This document shows positions 23,141 through 31,258 of a stretch of 33,676 nt of DNA, in pieces; positions within the stretch are counted from its first letter, which is position 1, and each line of letters opens with the position of its first letter. Location of the stretch: the NCBI GenBank assembly GCA_021775935.1, contig JAJFGY010000047.1, positions 1 through 33,676 of the forward strand, in the 5' to 3' direction. Both the position numbers and the translations under genes were made by a program. The notes below the pieces were generated by a model that was given only the letters and a program-made list of their open reading frames with translations, had not been told where the DNA came from and did not search any database. Source of the stretch: Alphaproteobacteria bacterium (lineage in GTDB: Bacteria; Pseudomonadota; Alphaproteobacteria; Parvibaculales; Parvibaculaceae).

Positions 23141-24322
23141 ATGAGTGTTATGGGTGCAGCCGGTGAGATTCAATGTTCGGCGTTAGAGAAAGTTATCTTC
23201 GGGCAACCAGCTGCTGAGGCATTGGCAGAACAAGTTGAGGCTCTGGGCGCAAGCCGTGTCTTTCTAATCGCGAGCAAAACACTTTCTGACAAGACCGATG
23301 AGATAGACAAAGTCCGCGCGGCGCTGGGTGCGAGGCTCGCGGATGTTTACGACGGCATGCCTGCTCATACACCCCGCCCGGCAGTTATTGATGCGGCCAA
23401 TGCGATGCGCGAGGCACGAGCTGATCTTCTTGTGACACTGGGTGGCGGGTCTGTGACCGATGCGGGAAAGATTGTCCTTGTAGCGCTTACCCATAACGTG
23501 AAAGAGGCTGACGGCCTTGAGCCATTTCATGTACGTGTTGAGAAAGACGGGACGGTGGTGCATCCAGAGTTTGAGGGGCCTGCCATTCGTTCTATCGCCA
23601 TCCCAACAACGCTCTCTGGTGGGGAGTTCAACCCGCTTGGCGGGGCGACAGATCTTCGCAAGAATTTGAAAGAGGGCTACGAACATCGCGACCTGGCTCC
23701 TCATACAGTGATCCTTGATCCCACCCTCACGCGCCATACACCTGAATGGCTCTGGCTTTCTACCGGTGTGCGCGCGCTTGATCATGCCATTGAAACTTTG
23801 GCATCTCTACAATCCAACGCCTATTGCGATGGGTTGGCAGACAGCGCTCTTCGCCTGCTGGTGGATGGTCTGCCCCGCGTCAAAGCAAACCCGCAAGACA
23901 TGGATGCGCGTCTGAACTGCCAGATTGGCATGTGGCAATCCATGGTGCCCGTTGTTTCTGGCGTGCCGATGGGCGCGAGCCATGCGATTGGCCATGTGCT
24001 TGGCGGCGCGTGCGACGTGCCGCACGGATATACGTCCTGCGTGATGTCCCCTTATGTGCTGGCTTTTAATGAACCTGCAAACGCTGAGCGTCAAAAACGT
24101 ATCAGCTCCTGCTTTGGGGCGCCGGAGCGGCCTGCTTCAGAGCTGGCGGATGAATTCATCGCTGGCCTTGGTATGCCGCGAACGCTTAGCGCTGTGGACG
24201 TGGGAGAAGACCGGCTTCAGGAGGTCGCTGAAAAAACCATGCATGATTTCTGGGCGCGAACAAATCCGCGCCCTATCGCTGATGCCGCGGACGTGATGCA
24301 AATTCTTCAGCTCGCAAGGTAG
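23141..24322 (+). CDS. Iron-type alcohol dehydrogenase family, maleylacetate-reductase-like
   Basis: The 393-residue protein starts at ATG 23141 behind GGGGGAGAG. The N-terminal dinucleotide domain includes DLLVTLGGGSVTDAGK (cofactor loop, about 96-110). The C-terminal helical domain has GVRALDHAIE, then GASHAIGHVLGGACDVPHGY and SCVMSPYVL, which are hallmarks of maleylacetate reductases. In iron ADHs the first metal ligand is Asp four residues before the first His; here that place is Arg211 (His215 follows). The loss of this Asp fits maleylacetate reductases rather than true metal-dependent alcohol dehydrogenases. Such enzymes reduce maleylacetate to 3-oxoadipate with NAD(P)H in hydroquinone and resorcinol routes. 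It is last in the TetR-linked gene series, after a 117-nt gap that may hold its own promoter. It ends 3 nt from the convergent crotonase gene. Confidence 0.87.
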   Translation: MSVMGAAGEIQCSALEKVIFGQPAAEALAEQVEALGASRVFLIASKTLSDKTDEIDKVRAALGARLADVYDGMPAHTPRPAVIDAANAMREARADLLVTLGGGSVTDAGKIVLVALTHNVKEADGLEPFHVRVEKDGTVVHPEFEGPAIRSIAIPTTLSGGEFNPLGGATDLRKNLKEGYEHRDLAPHTVILDPTLTRHTPEWLWLSTGVRALDHAIETLASLQSNAYCDGLADSALRLLVDGLPRVKANPQDMDARLNCQIGMWQSMVPVVSGVPMGASHAIGHVLGGACDVPHGYTSCVMSPYVLAFNEPANAERQKRISSCFGAPERPASELADEFIAGLGMPRTLSAVDVGEDRLQEVAEKTMHDFWARTNPRPIADAADVMQILQLAR

Positions 24323-24325
24323 CAA

Positions 24326-25147
24326 TCAAGCGTCGCTGAATTTTCCAGGTCGCTTTTCCATTGTCGACATGATGGCCTCAATCTGATTGGCGGAGCCGAT
24401 AATGTCGTCTTGCTCAACGGACTCTGCCAGCAATCCGGCACCTGCATCAACATAAGGGGCCGCGTTGAAGATGCGTTTGTTGGCGCGGATCGCGTCGGGA
24501 TTTCTTCCGGCGATCTCATGGGCTGTTTCCAGCGCAAGGGCACGTGGATCATCGACAACACGGGTTGCAAAGCCATAGTCCAATGCTTCTTCGCCAGAGA
24601 AGATCCTTCCGGTGTAGCTAAGCTCGCGAACAATGTCCTCACGTACCAGATTGCGCATCAGCTGGGTGCCTGCCATGTCGGGGACGAGGCCCCATTTGAT
24701 TTCCATGATGGACATTTTTGTGTCCGGAGCGACATAGCGCATATCTGCACCCAGACAGACCTGAAAGCCTCCACCGAAGGCAACGCCATGTACGGCTGCG
24801 ATGACCGGAACGGGCACTTCACGCCAGACCCATGCCGCGTATTGCGCGCGGTTGGCGAGTCCATGTGTTCTTGGTGCAAGCGCATTGCGCTTGTTATTGG
24901 ATTTGGACCCTGCATCATCACCGCTGTCGGCCATCTTGCCAAAATTGCCCATATCAAGCCCAGCGCAAAAGGCGCGACCTTCGCCTGAGAGTACGACCGC
25001 GCGGACACCCTTCTCTGTTTTCAGACGCTCGCCAGTATCCACAAGAGCGTTAAACATGGCGTCGTCGAGCGCGTTCATTTTGTCACCACGGGTGAGGCGG
25101 ACATCTGCAACGCCATTGGTAATATCGACAGAAATACGTTCGCTCAT
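24326..25147 (-). CDS. Crotonase family protein, dienoyl-CoA isomerase-like active site
   Basis: The 273-residue protein starts at ATG 25147 with AGGAG seven to eight bases upstream. The oxyanion-hole motif GEGRAFCAGLDMGNFG and HGVAFGGGFQVCLGADMRY are intact. Glu149 (SIMEIKWG) and Asp157 (LVPDMAGTQ) sit eight residues apart. These match Glu196 and Asp204 of delta3,5-delta2,4-dienoyl-CoA isomerase, while the third acidic position (Asp176 there) is Gln129. An insert of about 20 polar residues (about 73-97) follows the oxyanion motif. The likely role is isomerisation or hydration of an unsaturated acyl-CoA in beta-oxidation. The sequence fits the group annotated as crotonase/enoyl-CoA hydratase. 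It is unlinked in strand to the TetR operon but ends beside it and is divergent from the thiolase gene. Confidence 0.92.
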   Translation of the reverse strand: MSERISVDITNGVADVRLTRGDKMNALDDAMFNALVDTGERLKTEKGVRAVVLSGEGRAFCAGLDMGNFGKMADSGDDAGSKSNNKRNALAPRTHGLANRAQYAAWVWREVPVPVIAAVHGVAFGGGFQVCLGADMRYVAPDTKMSIMEIKWGLVPDMAGTQLMRNLVREDIVRELSYTGRIFSGEEALDYGFATRVVDDPRALALETAHEIAGRNPDAIRANKRIFNAAPYVDAGAGLLAESVEQDDIIGSANQIEAIMSTMEKRPGKFSDA

Positions 25148-25160
25148 AGAGTGCTCCTGG

Positions 25161-25175
25161 CGGCCCTTCAGGCCG
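25161..25175 (-). other. Small hairpin in the leader of the crotonase gene
   Basis: CGGCC-CTTCA-GGCCG forms a perfect 5-bp GC stem with a 5-nt loop. On the minus-strand transcript it sits two bases upstream of the AGGAG ribosome-binding site (25154-25158) of the gene starting at 25147. It might affect initiation. The rest of the 260-nt divergent gap up to 25407 shows no other clear element. Confidence 0.3.
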
Positions 25176-25407
25176 TGCTGTGTCTGTGTTTGTCTGTTTT
25201 CAAGTTGAGCGCAGTCTAAGCGTGGGTATGGGCTTAACGCAATCGCCGCTGCTTTACGTAGGGAAATGCTTGCCTAAAACTCATGGCTGAAAGATGTGTG
25301 CGCCCGCCCCTAAAAGAGCGTTGAATCTCATCTCCGCTCGGCCCATCTTAGCGCCAAATCGACCCACATGTTGATGATCAGACACGTACTTTCAAGAGGA
25401 AATAGAC

Positions 25408-26580
25408 ATGGCAGAAGCTTATATCGTCTCAGCGTCCCGGACCGCCGGTGGGCGCCGCGATGGACGCCTTAAAGGCTGGCACCCTGCGGATATGGCAGGG
25501 GAAGTCCTGAAGTCCGTTATCTCCAAAGCGAACGCTGACCCTGCGCGCATTGATGATGTGATCATGGGGTGCGTTGGCCAAGCCGGTGAACAGGCTGGCA
25601 ATATTGCGCGCAGCGGTGTTCTGGCCGCGGGCATGCCCGAAAGTGTTCCTGCAACATCTGTTGATCGCCAATGTGGTTCGTCTCAGCAGGCGCTTCACTT
25701 TGCGGCACAGGCGGTCATGTCTGGTTTCATGGATTGCGTGATTGCATCTGGTGTTGAGAGCATGACACGGGTGCCCATGGGCATGCCGATGGTCCTGCCA
25801 GCGAAAAACGGTTTTGGTAGCTATGTCAGCCCTCACATGAAGGAACGCTATCCTGACATTCAATTTAGCCAGTTTGCCGGTGCTGAGATGATGGCAAAAA
25901 AGTATGGACTTACCAAAGACCAGCTCGATGCATTTGGTTTCGGCAGTCATGCAAAAGCGATTGCTGCGACGCAAGCTGGTGCATTTGACGATGAAGTCGT
26001 TGGCCTTGAAGTTGAACTCGAAGACGGCACAAAAGAAGTGCACAAGATTGACGAAGGCATTCGCTTCAATGCAAGCCTTGAAGGCATCCAGGGTGTGAAG
26101 CTTCTGGTTGAGGGCGGCGCACTGACAGCGGCAACATCCAGCCAGATCTGTGATGGCGCCTCAGCTGTGATGGTTGTGAATGAAAAGGGCCTGAAAGATT
26201 TGGGCGTTGATCCTATCGCACGCATTCATCACCTCACCGTTACAGGTGGTGACCCGGTCATCATGCTGGAAGCTCCTATTCCTGCAACGAAGGTTGCTCT
26301 GGAAAAGACAGGCATGAAGATTGATGACATTGATCTTTTCGAAGTGAATGAAGCGTTCGCCTCAGTACCTGCTGCGTGGCTGAAGGAGACAGGCGCAGAC
26401 CCTGATCGTCTTAACGTGAATGGCGGCGCTATTGCGCTTGGTCACCCGTTGGGGGGATCAGGTACTAAGCTGATGACAACGCTGCTTCATGCTTTGCAGA
26501 AAAAGAACAAACGCTACGGCCTGCAGACAATGTGTGAAGGTGGCGGTCTTGCCAATGTAACAATCGTTGAACGCCTCTAA
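25408..26580 (+). CDS. Acetyl-CoA C-acyltransferase (thiolase)
   Basis: The 390-residue protein has the full thiolase catalytic set: nucleophile Cys89 in SVDRQCGSSQQAL, His346 in GGAIALGHPLGGSG and Cys376 in MCEGGGLAN. NEAFA near residue 310-315 is also kept. Length matches the biosynthetic and degradative type II group. It cleaves 3-oxoacyl-CoA to acetyl-CoA plus a shorter acyl-CoA, or condenses two acyl-CoAs. The ATG at 25408 follows AAGAGGAAA. It stands as a single gene with a strong terminator behind it and is divergent from the crotonase gene. It could supply the last beta-oxidation step for the acyl-CoA dehydrogenase and crotonase genes around it. Whether it is chain-length specific cannot be told from sequence. 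Confidence 0.95.
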   Translation: MAEAYIVSASRTAGGRRDGRLKGWHPADMAGEVLKSVISKANADPARIDDVIMGCVGQAGEQAGNIARSGVLAAGMPESVPATSVDRQCGSSQQALHFAAQAVMSGFMDCVIASGVESMTRVPMGMPMVLPAKNGFGSYVSPHMKERYPDIQFSQFAGAEMMAKKYGLTKDQLDAFGFGSHAKAIAATQAGAFDDEVVGLEVELEDGTKEVHKIDEGIRFNASLEGIQGVKLLVEGGALTAATSSQICDGASAVMVVNEKGLKDLGVDPIARIHHLTVTGGDPVIMLEAPIPATKVALEKTGMKIDDIDLFEVNEAFASVPAAWLKETGADPDRLNVNGGAIALGHPLGGSGTKLMTTLLHALQKKNKRYGLQTMCEGGGLANVTIVERL

Positions 26581-26600
26581 GGCTTTTTGCATCTGATTTG

Positions 26601-26630
26601 AAAGGCGGTGCTTCGGTGCCGCCTTTTTTT
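26601..26630. terminator. Intrinsic terminator shared by the thiolase and ZnuA genes
   Basis: AAAGGCGG (26601-26608) pairs with CCGCCTTT (26619-26626) around a TTCG-containing loop, followed by seven T on the plus strand. The ZnuA gene on the minus strand ends at 26629 inside the T-run, so for that strand the hairpin lies just past its TAA with a T-rich tail (TTTCAAAT). It probably works in both directions. Confidence 0.92.
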
Positions 26631-27600
26631 ATTGAGCGTTAGCGTTGGCAGTCAGGCAATCAGAAATGCTGGTGGCGAGAGCCCTGAGTGTTGCCACGAA
26701 GTGATCTGGACCCGTTGGAATGCTGCTGCCTAATGGGTCTAAGTAACTGAGCCTTGCCCCTTCGTCGTCCATCAGGACACGCAAGATGCGTGGCTCAAAT
26801 TGTGGCTCTGCGAAAACACATACAGGGCCCTGCCCAGCTTCTTTCAGTTCCGACATGCGCCGTGCTCCGGGGCGGACATCCGGGTTTGCTGTGACTGCTC
26901 CCAGGGGGGAGAGACCGTACCGTTTCTCAAAATATTGGTAGGCATCGTGGAAGACGAAATAGGGCTCAGTGGAAAAGGCGGCAAGTTGCTCTTTCAACTC
27001 AAGATCGAGTGTTGTGAGTTGGGTCCTCAGAGTGTCAGCATTGTCTGAGAAAGTCGGCCCCAGGCCCGGATAGGTATCGCTCAAGCGTTGTTCAATGGCG
27101 TTTGTCAGCGCAATTGTATTGTCCAAGTCGAGCCAGAGGTGAGGATCGAAGGAATGTTCCTCGTCTTCTTCATCGCCCTGATGTTGATCATGATGCTCAT
27201 CCTGGTGCTCGTCGTCGTGTTCACCATTGTGGAGATGGTCTCCCCAAACGCCACCTTCGCGTGCCTCAAGAAGCTTTAAACCGTCGACCGCCATCAGGGG
27301 AACCGAGGCGCTGTCATGCACCAGATTTTTCATAGGGTTTGCCAAAAACCCCTCAAGATCGGGGCCGATCCAGAAGACGAGATCTGCATTGTTGAGAGCT
27401 GTCGCATGAGAGGGTTTGAGGGAAAAAGTATGTGGGGAAGCGCCGCCGCTCACCAGAAGCGTCGGGTCTCCTGTGTCGCCCATAATGGAGGCAACGAGGC
27501 TGTGGACCGGCTTGATGCTGGCGACAACGCGCGGTGTGTCGGCAAAGCTTGGTGCAGCGGAGAAGAAAGCCAGAGTGAAAGCGAGGAGATACGCGCGCAT
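26629..27600 (-). CDS. znuA: Zinc ABC transporter substrate-binding protein ZnuA
   Basis: ATG 27600 is chosen (323 aa). AAAGG lies upstream, and the product then starts with a signal peptide, MRAYLLAFTLAFFSAAPSFA, cleaved near residue 20. The longer frame from 27741 would place 47 non-family residues before the signal. The mature protein is a cluster A-I metal-binding lipocalin-like clamshell: VVASIKPVHSLVASIMG, SPHTFSLKPS (His57), and DPHLWLDL (His154). Between them is a His/Asp/Glu-rich loop (about 121-149, HLHNGEHDDEHQDEHHDQH) typical of zinc-specific ZnuA. It captures periplasmic zinc for ZnuBC. No znuB, znuC or zur gene lies in the window, so it is separated from its transporter here. 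The upstream gap contains an inverted repeat that could be a control site. Confidence 0.93.
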   Translation of the reverse strand: MRAYLLAFTLAFFSAAPSFADTPRVVASIKPVHSLVASIMGDTGDPTLLVSGGASPHTFSLKPSHATALNNADLVFWIGPDLEGFLANPMKNLVHDSASVPLMAVDGLKLLEAREGGVWGDHLHNGEHDDEHQDEHHDQHQGDEEDEEHSFDPHLWLDLDNTIALTNAIEQRLSDTYPGLGPTFSDNADTLRTQLTTLDLELKEQLAAFSTEPYFVFHDAYQYFEKRYGLSPLGAVTANPDVRPGARRMSELKEAGQGPVCVFAEPQFEPRILRVLMDDEGARLSYLDPLGSSIPTGPDHFVATLRALATSISDCLTANANAQ

Positions 27601-27676
27601 GTGGGACCTTTGTTCCGGGAAGGGGGCGATCCTAGCGATCAGATGCTGTGTGTAAAGCGGCGGATGACGGGTTTTG

Positions 27677-27703
27677 GATATCCTCCCAGTTGGTGGGGAT
27701 ATC
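27677..27703. promoter_or_regulatory. Inverted repeat upstream of znuA, candidate operator
   Basis: GATATCC (27677-27683) and GGATATC (27697-27703) are perfect 7-bp arms around 13 nt; the left arm lies within the 8-bp palindrome GGATATCC. The site is about 77-103 nt upstream of the znuA start. Its sequence does not match the Zur box I know from alphaproteobacteria, so the regulator is open. The rest of the 305-nt divergent gap (27601-27905) shows no gene; a TTG-started extension of the neighbouring frame from 27813 is not convincing. Confidence 0.4.
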
Positions 27704-27905
27704 TGCAAATAAAGGCTTCTAGCGATTGATGTTTGAAGCAAAGCTTGATACCCCGGATGACTAGGGCATCTTCAGGAAGACCTATGTTGCTAAATATGCC
27801 CTAGCTTGTTGTTTGAACGCGTTTTCCGGGCGACGAACCGCCAAATCTGTTCGGGCAATTTGCCTGAGAGCGCTTAAGTCTTTTGAGCTGGAGCCAGCAC
27901 TTCCC

Positions 27906-28637
27906 ATGTCCGCACGTAAGAAGCACTTTGAGACCATCTACCGGAACTTTAATGCGTCGATTTCCGAGAAGTATGATTGTGGCCAATTCTGTGCGCCCCT
28001 GAACAATGGCGATCCGGTTTGTTGCGATGTGGAGAATGCCATTCCGGCAGCTTCGCCACCCGAATGGAAGGTGATTAAGAAGCGCAGCAATCTTTGGAAA
28101 AAATACAAACCCGATCCCGATGACAAGCATGCGGTGAAGGAAGTCAAAAGTATCAATGAGACCTGTATTGCCTGTGTCTGCAAGGGTGCAGCCAAGTGCG
28201 AGCGGGACAATCGTCTGATGGCATGCCGGTCATTTCCCTTCTTTCCCTACATTACGAAGGAAGGTGAATTTATCGGTCTTGGCTATTACTGGATTTTCGA
28301 GGACCGGTGCTGGGTGATCTCAAACTTGCAGATTGTAGAGCCCGAGTTTGTCAAAGAGTTTGTTGATGCCTATCAGATGCTCATCGATGTGGATGAGGGA
28401 GAGTTTGAAGCGTTCGTCGAACAATCTGCTCAGATGCGTCGCATTTTCTCCCGCCGCAATGAGATTATTCCGATTATCGACCGGGAAGGTGGCTACCTGA
28501 AGGTTCTGCCAAAATCAGGTGGTAAGATCGAGCTGGCGGATGTGACGGAGTTTGCGAAATTTGGGCCCTTCGTGTCCGACAAGGCTTACAAAAAAGAAGT
28601 CAAAAAAATGGAAAAGATTTTCGCTGAGATCGAATAG
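27906..28637 (+). CDS. YkgJ-type zinc/iron-chelating Cys-cluster protein
   Basis: The ATG at 27906 gives 243 residues. GGAG lies 12 bases upstream, slightly far but better than the TTG at 27813, which has no ribosome site and adds 31 residues with no family match. Cysteines are dense in the first half: Cys25, Cys29, Cys39, Cys40, Cys87, Cys90, Cys92, Cys98 and Cys107 (CGQFC, VCC, CIACVCKGAAKC, ACRSF), plus one in EDRCWV. This is the YkgJ/CxxCxxCC-like cluster predicted to bind zinc or an iron-sulphur cluster. The C-terminal half is acidic and helical with no clear enzyme motif. The function is unknown. It is divergent from znuA, so a metal link is possible, and it is followed after 27 nt by a GST gene in the same direction, probably one operon. 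Confidence 0.8.
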   Translation: MSARKKHFETIYRNFNASISEKYDCGQFCAPLNNGDPVCCDVENAIPAASPPEWKVIKKRSNLWKKYKPDPDDKHAVKEVKSINETCIACVCKGAAKCERDNRLMACRSFPFFPYITKEGEFIGLGYYWIFEDRCWVISNLQIVEPEFVKEFVDAYQMLIDVDEGEFEAFVEQSAQMRRIFSRRNEIIPIIDREGGYLKVLPKSGGKIELADVTEFAKFGPFVSDKAYKKEVKKMEKIFAEIE

Positions 28638-28664
28638 TCAGCGGGGTCTTTCAGGGAGTGATTT

Positions 28665-29333
28665 ATGGGATTGATCGTCTATGGGGCGGCTCTGTCGCCG
28701 TTCGTACGCAAAGTTCGGGTGTTTCTTGCTGAGAAGGGCGCGGATTACACGCTGGAGAATGTGAACATCTTTCCGGCACCAGACTGGTTTGCTGAAATCT
28801 CTCCTCTCAAACGCATCCCCGTGCTTAAGGATGACGATGCCGGCGTGACGTTGGCCGATTCCTCCGCGATTTGCGGATATCTGGAAAAGACCTGCACCGC
28901 ACCTGCACTCTACCCCTCAGAAGCTGGCGACTTTGGTCGGGCGCTCTGGTTTGAAGAATATGGCGATTCAGAGCTAGCGGGACATATCGGCATGGGCACA
29001 TTCCGGCCGATGGTGGTCAATCCGCTAATGGGCAAAGAGCCAGACACTGCAACGGCGGAAAAGACCATTGCAGAGAAGCTGCCCTCCTATTTTGCTTATC
29101 TGGAGAGCGAAGTGGGCGCTCGCGAATTTCTCGTTGGTGACGCGTTTTCGATTGCCGATATTTCTATCGCAACGCAATTCGTCAATTTCGCCCATGGCGG
29201 CTTCGTGCCCGGGGCGGAGGCCTACCCAAATCTCACTGCCTATCTCGAGCGGATGCATGCGCGGCCGAGCTTTGCAGCCTGTATTGCAGAAGAAACGGCG
29301 ATGCTGGACAAAGTGCTGAAACGCACCGAGTAG
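28665..29333 (+). CDS. Glutathione S-transferase family protein
   Basis: The 222-residue protein begins at ATG 28665 behind AGGGAG. The thioredoxin domain (1-80) has the active-site segment ALSPFVRKVR (Ser11), SPLKRIPVL with the cis-Pro, and ADSSAICGYL for the GSH gamma-Glu site. The C-terminal helical domain carries VGDAFSIADISIATQF, the GD-x-(S/T)-x-A-D box, and ends with HARPSFAACIAEE. This is a complete, ordinary cytosolic GST, nearest the beta/zeta-like bacterial groups. Substrate unknown. It follows the Cys-cluster gene by 27 nt and precedes an acyl-CoA synthetase gene by about 97 nt. Confidence 0.92.
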   Translation: MGLIVYGAALSPFVRKVRVFLAEKGADYTLENVNIFPAPDWFAEISPLKRIPVLKDDDAGVTLADSSAICGYLEKTCTAPALYPSEAGDFGRALWFEEYGDSELAGHIGMGTFRPMVVNPLMGKEPDTATAEKTIAEKLPSYFAYLESEVGAREFLVGDAFSIADISIATQFVNFAHGGFVPGAEAYPNLTAYLERMHARPSFAACIAEETAMLDKVLKRTE

Positions 29334-29430
29334 GAAGTCCCTCCTAAGCTATTCCTTGGCATTCTTCCTCTCAGGGGCTTAAATCGCTGAAAAGCATAAA
29401 GCCGCTGAAGCAACCTGCTGGGAGAAACAA

Positions 29431-31194
29431 ATGTCTGATACGCCTGACGCGTCTGGGATGGCAGCCGGGTGGCCTGCGCTATCGATAGCGGATGCCCACG
29501 ATCTTCTAACGAATACGCCTGACTCTCCCTTTGAGATGGCCGAAGAAGATGTGCGCGGGGTGAAGCTGCGTGTTTGGAAGAATGCCCCCTCGTCCCTTCG
29601 CGAACTGTTTGAGCTTGGCCGCGCACATGGTGATCTTGAGTATCTTGTTTTCGAAGAAGAACGGATCACCTACGAAGCACACTACCGTGCTGTCGCGAAA
29701 CTTGCCCATCATCTGGTCGAGCGCGGTGTCGGCAAGGGCGATAGAGTTGCGATTGTGATGCGCAACTATCCTGAATGGTCGGTAGCTTTCTGGGCGACGG
29801 TTGTGATTGGTGCGGTTAGTGTTCCGCTTAATGCATGGCTCACAGGGCCTGAGCTTGAATATGGGTTGAGTGATTCAGGATCAAAAGTCGCCATTGTGGA
29901 TGGTGAGCGCGCTGAGCGGATCCGGGATCACCTGCCGAAACTAAACGGACTTTCTTCCCTGATCGTTGTTCGACCCGGCAGTGCGCTGCCAGACGGTGCT
30001 GTCGCTTGGGCCGATATAGTTGCGGCCCCCGGTGCCCTCAACACGCTGCCGGATGTATCTCTTCCTGAAATTGATATTCTTCCAGATGATGATGCGACGA
30101 TCTTTTACACATCGGGAACAACGGGTAAGCCGAAAGGGGCGCTTGGAACGCACCGCAACATTCTGACAAATCTTGTGAGCCTGGGGATTGCGCCGACCCG
30201 CGCATTTCTGCGCAGAGGTGAGGTGCCACCAGCGCCTGATCCAGACGGGCCCAAGCGGGCTTTTCTGCTTTCCGTTCCATTTTTTCACGCAACCGGATGC
30301 CATTCGATCCTTGTCCCAAACCTCGCGGCTGGCGGCAAGATCGTGATGATGTACAAGTGGGATCCGGAAGAAGCGTTGCGCCTGATCGAGCAGGAGAAGA
30401 TCGCTGCCTTTGGTGGTGTGCCGGCGATGGTGTGGCAGGTTTTGGAGTCGCCGAACTTCGCGCGTTTCGACCTCTCGACCGTTGAATCTGTTTCTTACGG
30501 GGGCGCACCGAGTGCACCTGAACTTGTCACAAGGATCAAACAGGCGTTCCCAAAAGTCTCGCCGGGCAATGGGTATGGCTTGACTGAAACCTCGTCTGTT
30601 ACGACGCAGAATTCTGCTGAGGATTATCAAAACCGTCCCTCAAGTGCCGGTCCTGCTGTGCCAGTTTGTGATCTGAAGATTGTTGATACGGAAAATAAGG
30701 AAGTGCCTTTGGGTGAGGTCGGTGAGCTTCTTATTCGTGGCCCCAATGTGGTTAAGGGGTATTGGAACAAGCCCGAAGCAACAGCAGAAGCGATTGACGC
30801 TGATGGGTGGTTCCGATCAGGTGATCTTGTGCGTATGGATGAAGAAGGGTTTGTCTACATTCTTGATCGCGCGAAGGACATGCTGATCCGGGGCGGAGAG
30901 AATATCTACTGTGTAGAGATTGAGGATGTGCTCTACGCCCATCCAGATGTGATGGACGCGGCCATCATTGGTATTCCCCACAAAATTCTGGGTGAAGAAG
31001 TAGGCGCTGTGGTTCAGGTGACTGAAGGGTCTTCGGTTGGCGAAGAGGCGCTTCAGGGGCATGTGCGCGCCCAGCTTGCGGCGTTTAAAGTGCCCATCAA
31101 AGTCGAAATTCGTCATGAACCGCTGCCGCGCAATGCCAATGGGAAGATTCTGAAGACGCAGCTTCGTGAGGAATTTCTGGCCTCAATGGGATGA
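29431..31194 (+). CDS. Acyl-CoA synthetase (AMP-forming, class I adenylate-forming)
   Basis: The 587-residue enzyme starts at ATG 29431 after GGGAGAAAC. The A3 ATP/phosphate loop FYTSGTTGKPKG (about 225-236), A5 NGYGLTETSS, A7 GWFRSGDLVRMDEEGFVYI, A8 DRAKDMLIRGGENIYCVEIE and the catalytic Lys region PRNANGKILKTQLREEF are all present. It activates a carboxylic acid to its acyl-AMP and then to acyl-CoA in the cytoplasm. A roughly 60-residue N-terminal extension (DAHDLLTNTPDSPFEMAEED) precedes the usual domain. Substrate class cannot be fixed; medium- or long-chain fatty, bile-type or aryl acids are all possible. A MerR-type regulator gene follows in the same direction 64 nt later. It could feed the beta-oxidation enzymes encoded elsewhere in the window. 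Confidence 0.95.
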   Translation: MSDTPDASGMAAGWPALSIADAHDLLTNTPDSPFEMAEEDVRGVKLRVWKNAPSSLRELFELGRAHGDLEYLVFEEERITYEAHYRAVAKLAHHLVERGVGKGDRVAIVMRNYPEWSVAFWATVVIGAVSVPLNAWLTGPELEYGLSDSGSKVAIVDGERAERIRDHLPKLNGLSSLIVVRPGSALPDGAVAWADIVAAPGALNTLPDVSLPEIDILPDDDATIFYTSGTTGKPKGALGTHRNILTNLVSLGIAPTRAFLRRGEVPPAPDPDGPKRAFLLSVPFFHATGCHSILVPNLAAGGKIVMMYKWDPEEALRLIEQEKIAAFGGVPAMVWQVLESPNFARFDLSTVESVSYGGAPSAPELVTRIKQAFPKVSPGNGYGLTETSSVTTQNSAEDYQNRPSSAGPAVPVCDLKIVDTENKEVPLGEVGELLIRGPNVVKGYWNKPEATAEAIDADGWFRSGDLVRMDEEGFVYILDRAKDMLIRGGENIYCVEIEDVLYAHPDVMDAAIIGIPHKILGEEVGAVVQVTEGSSVGEEALQGHVRAQLAAFKVPIKVEIRHEPLPRNANGKILKTQLREEFLASMG

Positions 31195-31258
31195 TTTTTG
31201 GCTCCGCGTGTTGCGTGCTACCATGAGCCCTAAGAAAAACAACAGGTAGTGCGTTACC

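Noticed and set aside
27130-27245. Repetitive GATG/CATC-like stretch that first looked like a DNA repeat
   Set aside because: It is the His/Asp/Glu codon run of the ZnuA metal loop, explained by the protein sequence.
27813-27905. TTG-started N-terminal extension of the Cys-cluster protein
   Set aside because: It has no Shine-Dalgarno sequence, and the 31 extra residues do not look like the family. ATG 27906 is preferred.
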